Shown: one piece after another, positions 1-12,607 of the stretch
Position numbering within the stretch: position 1 is the first letter of the stretch
Layout: every line of letters begins with the position of its first letter
Assembly: GCA_027886185.1 (NCBI GenBank)
Contig: WOAB01000760.1
Location: forward strand, 930,001-994,000
Direction: 5' to 3'
DNA: 64,000 nucleotides
Origin: Rheum nobile
Taxonomy: Eukaryota; Streptophyta; Magnoliopsida; Caryophyllales; Polygonaceae
Translations under genes and position numbers: made by a program
Notes under the pieces: model-generated
Databases searched by the model: none
What the model was told of the DNA's origin: nothing
What the model saw: the letters and a program-made list of their open reading frames with translations, nothing else

Positions 1-117
1 CAATTTCATCTATTTTCCACTAATTACTTAACAGCTCATCATTCGTGATGCTGCAGTCAGCGCAAAAAACCTCCAAAGGAAAACAAATTTTAAAATTGAT
101 CCCAAAACACACTATAC

Positions 118-442
118 CCTTGGTTTTGATGAGAACTTCATTGGCTTTAGGGCGAGGCATGTGGAAATCTTCAATGGTGAGAGGCGAATTCGGCTCGGAG
201 AACACAAGTCCTCTCATGTACGACGATCCACCAGCCACATTAAACGAAGAAGCCGAGCTGGAAAACGACCTTTGATCACACGGATCGCCTTTAAAAACTC
301 CGTCCGGCGAGACACCGACGGCCGACGATACCGAACCACCAGCAACGCCTCCGATTGCGACTCCGCGCGACCTGGCTGAGCTATAAAAGCAAGTAGATGG
401 CTTCAGAAAGCTTCGAACTGAGCGGCGAAGCAAATACGCCAT
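118..442 (-). CDS. GroES-like zinc-type alcohol dehydrogenase, exon 1 (partial gene)
   Basis: First coding exon on the minus strand; the ATG is at 442 and the rest of the gene lies beyond the left edge. The first ~75 residues are rich in Arg and Ser with almost no acidic residues (start MAYLLRRSVRSF), which looks like a mitochondrial or plastid transit peptide. Then comes the N-terminal strand of the MDR/GroES fold: MRGLVFSEPNSPLTIEDF, then PRPKANEVLIKTK, the point where family members continue into the zinc-binding region. A splice donor fits at 117-116 (AAG G|GTATAG), so reading on to the stop at 20 is intron. The family oxidises alcohols or related substrates with NAD(P). From memory the closest match is the single-copy plant gene represented by Arabidopsis At5g63620; this is recalled, not searched. 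No catalytic residues are in this exon, so activity cannot be judged. Confidence 0.75.
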
Positions 443-968
443 TGAAAAACTCGAGTTTTGGGTAAAATTGGAGAGTATGAGCAGACAGTAATAGTATAAG
501 CTTGGGCAAAGCGGTTCGCCAAGTCAAACATAGCGATCTTTTTTTTTTTTTTTACTATTTTATAATATTTTTTTGCCTTTTACATTATCTGCCACGTAGG
601 TAGGAGGAGTAGTGATCGACTTCTCAACGAATGTAAATGGGCCGTAGCTTGAAGGCCGTAAATGGGCTGGGCTTCGTGACCTATGGATGTTTATAAACTC
701 TATATATCCTATTATTTTATAATATTTTTATGACTTTGATGCAAAACCATTGAACAAAAATACCTTATATTATATTTCTCTTCGAATCATGGGATTAAAA
801 AATCCATCTTCGGTCTCCATCAAACTACCTTATCCCATAGAGTATAAGAAAGGCATCAAGATTGACCAGTGAAACAATATTGAAAGATCATAAAGAGAAA
901 AAACACCATTTTGGACCAAATTAACTTATAGATATACTGAAATCTCACACTAGTCCTTATCCAACCAA
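443..968. other. Upstream region of the dehydrogenase gene; no other gene seen
   Basis: Presumed promoter and 5' UTR side of the minus-strand gene. It holds a poly-T run near 539-553 and scattered GGGCC/GGCCC words near 640-670. No second reading frame worth calling. Confidence 0.4.
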
Positions 969-998
969 TCTACTATATAATAACACTATGTAATAACT
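969..998 (+). mobile_element. Possible Helitron 5' terminus
   Basis: TCTACTATATAATAACAC preceded by A matches the plant Helitron 5' consensus (A|TCTACTATATA). A G-box palindrome GACACGTGTC lies about 90 bases downstream (1056-1065). No matching 3' hairpin plus CTAG was identified, so the extent is unknown. Confidence 0.3.
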
Positions 999-3900
999 AA
1001 AGTAGAATCGCAGCTGCACAGCACGCGCCTGAAAAATACATTCGTAATTTTCGCTGACACGTGTCATAGTGGAATTGTTTTGAACACGTGAAACAACTAT
1101 TTTTTTTTAAATTAATAAAATCAAGAAACAAATTATTTTAACCTATTTTAGCCGAATTTGGTTGTTCCAGTTTTTTTGGTATAGTATAAATCTTTGTAAA
1201 AATTAACCAATTAATATTCTAACATAAAAATTTTGAATAGAACCAAATCTATAATCACGAATAATTGGCAAAAAATCAAAATAACATAATTGTGCAATTC
1301 ATGATTTATACAAACTGAAATAAATTCAAAATCCCATGCAAAAATTATTGCAAGAGATTAACCTGCTAATAACTCAACATGCAAAAAACTTGAGTATTTT
1401 AAAACAGACAACACACCTGCAAAAAATTGTAAACTCTAAACATGCATATATATGCTAACACATTGCAAAATAAGTGAACATGTACAATATTAAAGCCTGA
1501 AATACAAATTAATTATTCCACAAATCTTTTGTTGCCTCAATAAAAATTATGCAAATGTTTCCTCAACTCACATATTCTGCAAATCAAGTTGGTACGAACC
1601 TGTCCATAAACAGTCATATGACCAAATATTATGAAAAAAAAATTGCACAATAAATGGCATAATATCACATAAAATATATGTCCAAATATAATGCACCAAT
1701 AATCTATATTTCCCTAAAATTAAAAATGAACTTGGTTATGAAAACATACCCAAAATATTACAGAATTAAAAAGATGTTAAAAATAAACGGCATAATATCA
1801 CATAAAATATATGGCTGAATATATGACAATGAAAATCTATGTTTTCCAAAAATTAAAAACGATCTATTACTGAAAATATATGGCAGAACAATCCACTCTT
1901 CAATGACCCGATCTGTGTGGCTATATATTTCCAGCTTCTCAGTCAATTTCAATACAAGCAACTAGACAATTCAATACAAACAACAGACCGTGTTGAGCTA
2001 TTTACAAGGTAATTCTGCAAACTTTATTGTTTCTCTTTCATTGATTTGCAAAAAATACACGTCTTTCATAACAATTTAACCAAAAAAATTAGGTCTTTCA
2101 TCCTTTCAGAACTTGACAATGCAATATTTATTTTGTAAACGAATTTAATTGTACATGCTCTCATCCTTTCATCCTCTCAAGTAATAACAATACAGGCAAC
2201 AACAGCCTCTCATCCTTTCATCCTCTCAGGTAATATCATCAAGACATAATTTAAGCTTTTTAAGTATATTGCAACAATTTCTTGCTGCACAAAGTTTCAT
2301 CGTAAAACTAGGAATTATGTCCTAATTTGTTTCGTCCTCTAAACAAATGGAACTGTTTGACAATGTGGTGATTATGAAAAATGTAGTGATTACATGAAAT
2401 TCATTCGATAGTAGGTCACTATTGTGTGAATAGTAAGCTAGCTCTCTCTTTTCATAGCTTAATCATGTTTTATAACTTAGGGTTGCCAATTCATTGCATG
2501 TGGTTGGCTATCACTATTATGTTAATCCACAACTGGAAGATTCTATGCACTACTTACTCATTTATTTCATATTTCTTACTTTCGGTAAAGTAGTAACTAT
2601 TCTCGATCGTTCCAATGACTATAAATTATAACCTCTCTTTTGTTAGAATTTCAGAAGCAATGAATTTACACGCCTGGAAAGATTCTATTATGATTCCATC
2701 TAGCCATCATATGATTTGTGTAGTGCAGTTGTGTAATACTAATATTTATTTTTCAAATATGTAAAAAAAAAATTGTCACTTATATGATTTAGTTTAGAAC
2801 TGAAGTATTTACTTACAAATCATACGATTTAGTTTACACCTAAACTACTTAATATACTATTTCCAGCTAAATTACTTACTACACTAAAGTTAATATAGAA
2901 GACATACCTTTAGGTCTTCTTTTATATATATTTATAATCCAATTTTCCTTTGAGTTCAATCTGAGCTCTCACATGATTCATATACCATAAACAAATTAGT
3001 TAAGTACAGCCTAAACAAGTAAATCAGTTAAGTAGAATTAATCAATTGATGAAACCATGACCTGGTTGTATAGATTGAATAAGTTTAGCAGATGCATATT
3101 ACAGATTATATGTTGCAACCTGTAATGGAACAAGTTTTATTGTCAGTAACTACTACAATTTAATGAACATATCCAGATAGGGAAATAATAGTATAATAGT
3201 CATACCTTTAGACCTTTTCATAAATTTTCTTAACAAAAGCCAATTTTGTCTATGTGTCCATCCCAATGTCCATCTTGCCTTACTGTATCAAGAATAAATA
3301 AGTTAGATCGTAAAATATTTATACAATTGTTTAAAACCCAATAATAATTTATCAAACAGAGAAGGATGACATGATTGTATATGTATAACATGGAAATCTG
3401 ACTTCCTGAGTTCAGAACCTGATATCATGGTTTTGTATATGTAAACCCATAATTGAAAAAATAGGGTCACCTTAGTAATTACAATATAAACGAATGATTA
3501 AGTGTAATATTACTAAATTATAAGTCAGAAGTACACATACCTTTACAGATTTTTCATCCTTAGGTTAATCATGAATAGTTGCCATCTGATTCCCAGTTCA
3601 GAAGCATCTAGATTGGAGCTTATATGTTGAAATGAATGCATGCAAAAGAACCAGATATTAGTAATTAGAATAGGAGTTAAGAATCTGAAATTTATGTCTA
3701 AATTATAGTACAGAATATGAAAAGTTCTACCTTTCAGAATATGAAAAGATTGAACTTGACATTCCCAATTTAAAATTCAATGTTCTTATCAGGGACACCT
3801 GGAGTGCTCACCTGTAATCATAAATAGGAAAGCATTTGCAAAGGTTAGTGACATCTATTATTACATATACTATTATTACATCTATACTATTGTTCTGTAT

Positions 3901-4190
3901 ATATTAGAATAATTTTTATTTCAATATAACATGTGCACATCAGTTTCTTTTAGGGTTTTGTTTATAAGTTAAGGGTTTAGTATTAGGTTTAGTATTTAGT
4001 TCGTCTTCAATCTATCATTTTATGTCAAGAACACTTATATAAAAATCATGTCAAAAACAGATATCATACTTACAGCAAAAAAGAATCAAACAAATAAATA
4101 GATTTACACCAAACATGCAGTTTCTTTGTAAAATAATAATCTATGTAAAATCAATCAAGCAGAATTTTGAGACTAATCGTCATGAGAGAA
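999..4190. other. AT-rich gene-free stretch with short direct repeats
   Basis: No convincing coding exon. A segment of about 75 bases is repeated imperfectly at ~1652 and ~1786 (GGCATAATATCACATAAAA...). A phrase CTCTCATCCTTTCATCCTCTCA recurs near 2158 and 2208. Several blocks begin with TACCTTTA (2906, 3203, 3538), which on the minus strand look like splice donors (TAAAG|GTA). No protein family was recognised behind them. Confidence 0.4.
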
Positions 4191-4199
4191 AGAATTTAT

Positions 4200-4690
<491 letters not shown>

Positions 4691-4699
4691 TCCTCATCA

Positions 4700-6229
4700 C
4701 CGGCGTTGTTGTGGTTCGAATGATAAACAAAAGAAAGATAAGCATGAGGTCACTTTGAAACAGAATGTGGGTGTTGGGATATAGATCTTTCTCAAAAAAA
4801 TAATGATATGAATAAGGCAAACACAATGATTAAAACATAGACATGACTTCTTCAAAGTTTTATGTTTTGGATCTGGATCTGTAAATGTGAAAGAGGGATA
4901 CAGAGACAAAGAAAAAGAAAGAGAAATAGAGAGAGGACACAGAGAAATAGAAAGAGTTGAATCTGAAAGGTTTCAGAGACAGACAAAGATAAAGAGAGAG
5001 CATCGGTAAATGTGAGACTTAATTAATTTTTTTTTGGGAATATCAATCGAACCCTCTAGACAGATTCATAAAGATTTTTTTTTAATTTTGAGGCTTGGCA
5101 ATTGGGCCAAAATAGAGAATCCGATATTTGTGGTGAAATAGGCCCACAATACCATTAACCCAATATTTAAGCCCATTAACCCAATATTTTCATTAAAATA
5201 ATTTCAAAAATCAGCTACAATTTTTATACACTAGGCCTATAAGCCCATTAACTAAATTATATGTTTAACTTTAATATTTAAGCCCATTAATTTACTTAGT
5301 TTACACCAACGTCATATATATATATTGAGATTTCAGATCAGTCTGCAGTGCAAGTTTTCTATACTGATTTCTATACAGATCTAGAGATTTAGGGTTTATA
5401 AAAAGGTTCATTGGTTATCAGGTTATAGCCCTATTAAATGGAATTTGGTGTCACAAATAAGTTCATTGGTTTATGCCCTTGATGATGGTAGGTAGAGCTA
5501 GAGAACCTCAAATATAAAACATCATTGATATAGAAATTATATTGAGATTTCAGATCAGTATGCATTGCAAGTTTGCTATACTAATTGACTTTACAATTTA
5601 ATTTTCAGTCTTTCCCGATAAGGCATGACTACTTGAAAGTTATGTGCAAAATATGTTCGGAGAGTTTTTAGTTTAATCCTTTTGCCGATTAAACTAATAA
5701 CATCCCCGATGATACTCTGCACAAACTAATACCTTCTCAGAAATGACTGTTTATTCATTTTTTTACGAACGATAATTATGCAAAAAGAGTAGGCTGAAAG
5801 TATGTGCAGAATATGCTCTGAGAGGCCCAATTTTGTAATTGGGCCTAAAAGCCCATTAAAGTATATAAAGCAGTATTAAGTTTTAATCAATTGTATTAAA
5901 TTTTATATATACAGTAGATTGGGCCACACTTACAAATTTTTATTTTTATACTTGGGCCTAGCCCATTAAATGTATTCAGCCTTATTACGAGGTCCATAGA
6001 TATATATAAAAATTTACTTTAATGGGCAATAAAGTAATCTATATAAACATGCATAGTCTTTTATAAAGTAATCTATATCAATTATATTATGTATGAAGTC
6101 TAAAATCAATGAAACAGAAGAAAATGACTCATATGAAATCATGTTTTGATTCATATCAGATAATAATGAATCAGGAAAAAAACATTATTATTCAGTATAA
6201 GGAGTGGCGGATTTTAAACGGAAGGGGTC

Positions 6230-6232
<3 letters not shown>
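4700..6232. other. Gene-free stretch with repeated GCCCATTAA words
   Basis: AT-rich. Motifs such as TTGGGCCTA and AAGCCCATTAACCCAAT recur many times (about 5100-5290 and 5820-5960) and again at 17430-17960 and 19200-19360, so the blocks belong to one repeat family. No gene seen. Confidence 0.45.

Positions 6233-6297
<65 letters not shown>
6233..6297. repeat. (AG)n microsatellite, ~65 bp
   Basis: Uninterrupted dinucleotide run. Its right side (to ~6440) resembles the left flank of the 4.3-kb tract: both contain TTTAACCCTC, then GACAAAGAAGTTTAAAAA and ATTAGATCT, placing both tracts in one repeat family. Confidence 0.97.
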
Positions 6298-6298
<1 letters not shown>

Positions 6299-6747
6299 GA
6301 ACCTGCTTCTTCAAGATCTTCTGTTTTGAATCTAAAACCCTTGGTTGCTTTGCATGTTAAATGAAAACGAAGCGGTGGTGGAAATAGCTTTTGTTTTAAC
6401 CCTCCAAGACAAAGAAGTTTAAAAAAAATTAGATCTGTAAACTCATCTACAGATATATATATATATATATATAGGATGCGGTTCTGGTGAGAACCTGTGA
6501 TACCCCGTAATTTTCTAAGATTATATTGGGAATTATGGAATTTTCCCGGGTATCCGTTGTGTACGTCAGATTTAATTCAGGTAATTTGAGACATTCTGTA
6601 ATGTGCTCTGTATCTGTAATATTTTTCTCAGTGAAATAATATACAGACAGCATGCCTTGGATTTTAAATTGTCATTCGCGTACGATAATTTTTATCCCGG
6701 TTTATCGTCAAGCTCGTTCAAAGCTGAATGGGCGGGAAAAGGGAGAA

Positions 6748-7295
6748 ACGACGACCGTCGTTCAGAAACGGCGACCGCCGTGGTTGGGCCCGAGAAGTCA
6801 GCGTGTCAGCTTCTAGCTGGCCGCGACAGGCCTAGCGACGGCGACCGCCGCGTGCCCGCCGCAGGCAAAATCACGGCGACCGCCGTGATTGTCCAGTGGG
6901 CATTGCCCGTCGGTCGCCGGCGTCGTTCGAGGCGCGCCGTTGCGTCGTTTGCCGCGTCTTAGGGTTTGCTGGGTACTCCTTGGGGTTTGCCTATATATAG
7001 AGGAGCTTGGGCATGGGTTTTGGGTCATCTACAACCCCGAATCGCTGCCAAAATTCTTCCTCAAAGTGAGTTGAGTTTCGTCGGTTTTCTTGTGCTCGCC
7101 GGAGGTGTTGTGGTGTGTTTCCAGAGTGCCTTTGTGAAGCTTTTGATTAGCCTTGGAGGTTAGAAGCCAAAGCAAGTCGAGGGAGGCCGAACCGCTCGTG
7201 TTTTGGGGTGAGATTTCTCTCGTTTCAGTCGGCCGTGTTCTTCACGGCGACCGCCGTGATGAATGCGGCGACCGCCGCCAAGAACGGCGACCGCC
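6748..7295. repeat. Cluster of GGCGACCGCC motifs in the solo LTR
   Basis: The near-palindromic word GGCGACCGCC occurs six times (6770, 6840, 6875, 7246, 7267, 7286), with variants such as CGACGACCGTCG at 6750. This GC-rich island stands out from the AT-rich surroundings. The related nested LTRs carry a different GC motif set (CCGCGACTC/CGCGATCG) at corresponding places. Confidence 0.85.
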
Positions 7296-8083
7296 GCCAG
7301 TGCCCAGAACGCCTTCGTGGCTTTGGCTTGGTCGGTTGTCGTCATGACGTCTTTCCTTTCGTGTTCTTTCGCCGTGTTTAGATTTGTACTGTTTATGTCG
7401 GATCTAACTTAGGGTTCCTTTTATGGGTCAACTCGAAGGTTGTTGTGCTGTCGGAACTACCGTGTCGAGCCCGGAATCCAGTGACGTCTTTAGACTATTC
7501 TGCGGAGTAAGGCAAGTGGCGGTTTGCTCTTGCTCATTCGTTCCATATTTACATTAATTATCAGTAATTTATCTGAGTAATTAATTTGGAATGAATATTT
7601 TGTTTGTCTGGAAACGGTTTTGATAACTGTTTTGAAAATCATATAATAGGTTGTATATCTGTTAGAACAACGCTATTATCTGTGATCGCCTTTCGGGCCT
7701 TTATGTGGATTTATCCGGTAACTGTTGTTATGCTGTAACTGTTTAGTTAGCACTGTTAGATAGGAACGTTACTCGGACTATGTCCAGTCATTTCTTTATA
7801 ATCTGGTATCGGGATGGCTCGTCCCCATCTGGTACTATTCTAAGATCATGATCGGTCTCTTTCACAAGTGTGTAGAGACAGGACACTTAGCTGGTGTCAC
7901 AAACCTTTCGGTATACGTCACTCTCGACGAAACGTATACTAAGATGTGTCGTCCCACTGGTGGGGTACACATGTAAAAGTCTATAACGTGATGTGTGTTT
8001 TCGAAACATAAATCAGATAAGTGCTACCTTGACGCACATAATTAATACACCTTGGGAGAGTAGTGCAGCTAAGTTATAGTGCA

Positions 8084-10540
8084 TGTAACACCCCGTAATT
8101 TTTAAGGGTATTTTGAATTATTTTTAAATTTTTCTTATGCCCGTTTTGCTAGACGGATTTAATTCAGTGAGTCTCAGACCTTCTGAAAAGGGGTCTGAGC
8201 TCTGTAAAATTTTCCGAGCATTATATAATACAATTGAGGTGTTTTCGGGGTTAATGTATCGTTAATGTACGAATATATTTAACCCGGAGTTAAGAAATTT
8301 AATCCGAACTAAGTTCGGATAAGAATTAACGAAGTCGGCCTAAAACCGCGACTCACCGCGACCTGACGCGATCGGCCGCGCTCGCGGTAATGCCTTTTGC
8401 TGAGCAGTGTCGTCTTCCTCGCGAGGCGGTTACTATAGCGCCTCTGTTTTCTCTGTTTTTGGGCAGGCCAAGTGGCTCCTTTGCCTTGTCCCCTTGTCCC
8501 CTCCCCTGTTCCCTCAGATGAGGAGGCTCAGATTTGGGCTATAAAAGGAGGTGAAACCCGGAGCTAAGAAGCTCTTCTTCATCCTCTTCTTTCTTCCTCT
8601 GTTTTTCTGTCCACCATTGTTGAGCAAGTTTTGAGCTTTGTTGGGTGAGAATTCGAGATCCCTTTGAGTGTTAGAAAGGTGCTCTTGAGTGTTGTAAGAA
8701 GCTTTGAGGTGTTGGGAGATCGAACCATAGACAAATCGAAGGCAAACAAATCGGTTTGGATAAGAAATTCTCCATGGGAGCTGTCGAGCTTCGCCACTGT
8801 CAGGCCACACGAAAACCGCGACTGGCCGCGACTCGCCGCGATCGCGGTATTTGCGTCCGAAGTTGTGTGTCTTGTGGTTTATCTTTGGGCTTGGCTCGTT
8901 TCCTTTGATTTCTTCTTGTATTCTTTTAGATTCATATATAAGTATATTGAATCTAACTTAGGGTCTTGTTATGGGCCATTTCTTAGGGATTTATTATCCA
9001 AGATTTGCTCCAGTTTCAGATCCAGGAGCCCGTTGTCTCTAAGCTTTGCTTAAGCTTCTGCGGATTTAGGCAAGTGGCGGTTCGCTCTTGCTCATCATTC
9101 CATACTTTCATTAATTATCAATTGTTTGTTGTTAATTAATTTGGGATGATTTCTTGTTTATGTTGGGAACAATTTTGATCAATTATTTGATAAAAGAAGT
9201 GCTGTTATAATAGGTTGTATATTGCTAGATACAGCGCTATTATGTTCATAATGGTTTTGTTGTGGATTTTAAAGGTGAAATTCATATAAAAAGATTATAA
9301 TAGGTTGCATATACTGTTAGTAGCAATGCTATTTTGATATATATATATATATATAGATTGTTAGATCTATGATATTGGCCTTGATGGCTTTGATTTGATA
9401 TGATATTGACTGTGTTGAACTGTTTAGTTAGCACGAGTATTCGTAGGGACGATGGATGGAGGTCCAGTCGTTTCTTGATAATTAAATGGAGAAAAGGGCA
9501 TTGAGACCCTAATACCATTGGTGAGTCATGACTAGCCTCTATACTCGGGTATAGAGGTGGTGCACTTAGCTAGTGTCACAAATCTAGGGAGTATTCTCAA
9601 GGATCTCTCGTCTCGGGACGAGCAAATCATAAAAGTTTGTAACGTGATGTGTGTGTGTGTTGACATTTAATAAGATACGTGCCATGAGTATGCACATAAT
9701 GAAAATGCCTTGACCTTAATATAAAGTGCCGTATGAGTAAGCACTTATTTAAAATGTTTGGCGAGTATTGCAGCTAGGCGCTAGTGCAGCTAGGAAAGCT
9801 CGTCTTAGTTGTAGATCGCTCGAATGCGATACTGTGATTCTGTGATTGTGTGTATATTATAAATTAAGTTTCCCAACATTTGTCATTGTTTCCTTTAAGG
9901 CTCATTTCATTTGGAGTCTTCTTTTGGGATTAATTGCTGTGAGACTCGGTCTCCAGAATCTTCTCTTGTTCATGCTGTTTTATATATTCTAGTAGGAGTA
10001 TGATGGTTGACTAGCGTACTCGGTTATTATTCGAGGAACGATGAGTCTAACCTAATACGACTGCTTCGAACCACTCTGCTTTGTACCCTTGCGTAGTCTT
10101 TCATTAGACTGACCAACCGTTATATTCCTTGCATGGTTGGTTGGTGTCATCCGTCCGATTCGGCACATCAGGTATGTTGCAGATCTAAGAAGGCTAGAAC
10201 GACTATGAAAATGAACGGTGGTTTTGGATGTTTTTATTGTTTTTAATCAGGTTAAGATCCTTGGGCAGGTGATCACTACGATCACAACCCTTTTCGTAAT
10301 ATTTTAAAGTCTTCCGTTGTAATTATTCTGATTTTGTATTAAATTCTGATGATGTATTTCGTTTTGTCTGGAATCATGTGTAATTCCGAGACTGTGGTTT
10401 AATAAAAGTTATGATTTTAGTATTGTAACTGTGTTTTAAGTCAGTTATGACGTCGGAAAAGCCTGGGGTGACTTTGGGGTTTACGTCCGGGGTCATCGGC
10501 AGTAGCGCTTTCAAATGGGGTTAAATTTGGGGGTGTTACA
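8084..10540 (+). repeat. 5' LTR of nested element
   Basis: TG...CA ends with inverted termini TGTAACA/TGTTACA. It contains a TATA-like GCTATAAAAGG at ~8539, a GC-rich cluster of CCGCGAC/CGCGATCG words at 8345-8386 and 8814-8848, and a (TA)n run near 9338-9353. Open frames inside (8514-9053) are duplicated in the 3' LTR and show no coding signature. Confidence 0.93.
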
Positions 10541-10544
10541 GAAA

Positions 10545-10556
10545 TGGTATCAGAGC
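10545..10556 (+). other. Primer-binding site (initiator tRNA-Met)
   Basis: TGGTATCAGAGC, complementary to the 3' end of plant initiator tRNA-Met, lies four bases after the 5' LTR end (GAAA spacer). It is the normal position for minus-strand priming. Confidence 0.93.
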
Positions 10557-10919
10557 TAAAATTTGTTTTCCAAGAGCTATGAGTTTTAAAATAAAAAGTC
10601 GTTCATAGTCGTGCCTTCTACAGTCTGACATGGAAGTTTGCTTCTGTGTCTAGAAAGACTAAGACTCTCTGTTTGTCACCCGTAGTTGGGGGTGCATTAT
10701 GTTCTCTTCAGAAGGACTCGGAAGAAGTCAAGGTGGTTTTGCCATCTCCAGTTAGACTTGAGTTTTCAGTTCTCTTGTCAGGATTTGAGGTTGTAGAACC
10801 TAAGTATTCCAGTTTGGTGTTCATCTAGGAACGTTACCAAGTTGATCTATTCCAAGTGACTTTATCATGATAAGTATTATGGAAAAGATATTAATACTTG
10901 GGATTTGATCGGTAAACAG

Positions 10920-12245
10920 ATGGTGAATACAAGGAATACCATACGCGCTAGTGTTGGGCCAAGCAATCCAAGGCCAATCATAAGGGACGACCTGGACCGT
11001 GTAGAAGAACACGAGTCAATGTCACAGAATAATCCGGGAGGCAATGGCCAAGCTACAGCCAACGCTCCAGTAGTTTTTGATGCAGCAGATGTTACAGCTA
11101 TTCGGGAGATAATGATGCAAGTACTCGCCGAGGCTAGGCAACCTGTCGCACCACAGGCACTAGCTGTGTCGATTCCCCCAGTGGTTCCTAGATTTGAGGA
11201 GCCAGCTATTTATGTACACAGAGAAGAAGCGGTCAGGAATAGGGGTGATTATGGTCGAGTGTTGAAGACCATTAACTCTTTGAGACCTGACCATTATGAT
11301 GGAAAAGGAGAGCCAGTTAGAGCTGCTCATTGGTTTTCCCACATGGAGCGGTTGTTCCGCAACGTGGATTGCACCGAAGCTGAGAAAGTGCAGACCGCTT
11401 ATCTTCAGTTAAAAGAAGAAGCTAGCGAATGGTGGGAGAACACTAGGTTGGCTGATCGAGTTGATTTGAACTGGGCCATGTTCAAGACGAAGATGATGGA
11501 CCGTTTCTTTTCCCGAGCAATGAGGGACGAGAAGCACAAGGAGTTTATGCATCCTGAGACGGAGGGATTGAAAGTCGCTGAGCTTGCGACTAAGTTCAAT
11601 CATTTGTTGCAATACGCTGGGTCGGATGTAACCAGCGAGGAGCAGAAGATCTGGCACTTCCATGAGTGGATGGGTCCAGACATTAAGCCACTGATGGTGC
11701 GTCACGGATGTTCTACTTTGGAGCCGTACGTGGATGCAGCCTACAAACTGGAAGTGACTCTAGAGGAGTCAACCAAGAAGAGGAATCACCAGAAGTCAAT
11801 GCAAGATCAATCTCAGGCGAGCGGATTTAAACGTCCTACGCCACCGTCTAACTTTGCTAAGTCAAGCAAGGCAAGGACATAGTTGACTCAAGGAGGGTCG
11901 ACACAACGATCGGGTCAGGACCAGAGTCCGATTCGGTGTTACAATTGTGGTGTCGTTGGGCACAAGAACAGTATGTGTCAGAAGGAAAAGAAGGCATGCT
12001 TTGGCTGTGGAAAGTTTGGACACTTGCAGAAGTTCTGTTGGCTGGAAAGGCAAAAAGGACTGGAGTCACAGCAAGGGTCTGCTAATCAGAATAACCGGCC
12101 TGAGTATAAACCAGTGGAGGCTCCTAGTCATACGATGCAGACGACTGCACAAAATAAAGGGAAGGCTCTAGTAGCTTCTGGAAGTCAAGGTCAACGTCTT
12201 TACGTGATGCGTGAGGCGGATGGATCTGATTTTCCATTTGCTTAA
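10920..12245 (+). pseudogene. gag: Ty3-gypsy Gag polyprotein, interrupted by one in-frame amber codon
   Basis: The likely start is the internal ATG at 10920 (MVNTRNT, the usual gypsy Gag opening) rather than the in-frame ATG at 10905. Residues ~120-220 form the retrotransposon gag domain (RPDHYDGKGEP..AAHWFSHMERLF..AYLQLKEEASEWWE). A TAG at 11880-11882 interrupts the frame. The same frame then runs on to 12245 and carries two zinc knuckles: CYNCGVVGHKNSMC and CFGCGKFGHLQKFC. Without the stop the product would be ~441 aa. A single CAG-to-TAG or similar change explains it. Readthrough is possible but unproven. Nothing resembling protease follows; the sequence from 12246 to the polypurine tract is non-coding. 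Confidence 0.88.
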
Positions 12246-12607
12246 AGCTTTCTACTTTTGTTGTAGGTTGTGGATATGGGTGTTACCCAGTCTATGGTTA
12301 AGGATGGTTATGTTAGTAAGTCTAAGTATGCAGCAAGGTTGTAAACCTTTTGTAGTAAATATTCTTGCTAATATAAATATTTGGTTTGAACCAAGCGTTT
12401 GTCAGATGTCTCGATTACCATTCAGGGTGAAGTTTGAGACAACTGCGTAGCAAGGTGGTACCTTTGGTACAAGTTTTGTGCTCCAAGTTAGAAACCGAAG
12501 AGGTTACTTGGGAGACTGAGACGGGTGTACTTAGATACTTTCCCTACTTGTTGTCGGCCTTGATAATGCAAGTTTCGGGGTCGAAACTTAAAATAAGGGG
12601 GTAGTAA
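12246..12607 (+). other. Non-coding tail and polypurine tract of nested element
   Basis: No domain is recognised after gag. AAATAAGGGGG followed by TAGTAA (12591-12607), immediately before the 3' LTR, fits a polypurine tract that primes plus-strand synthesis. Confidence 0.75.

Noticed and set aside
8514..9053. Frames of 72-129 codons, almost identical at 13058-13597.
   Set aside because: They lie in both copies of an LTR and match no protein; identity reflects the duplicated LTR.
10545..10556. tRNA-like sequence TGGTATCAGAGC (also at 62416).
   Set aside because: These are retrotransposon primer-binding sites, not tRNA genes; no cloverleaf around them.
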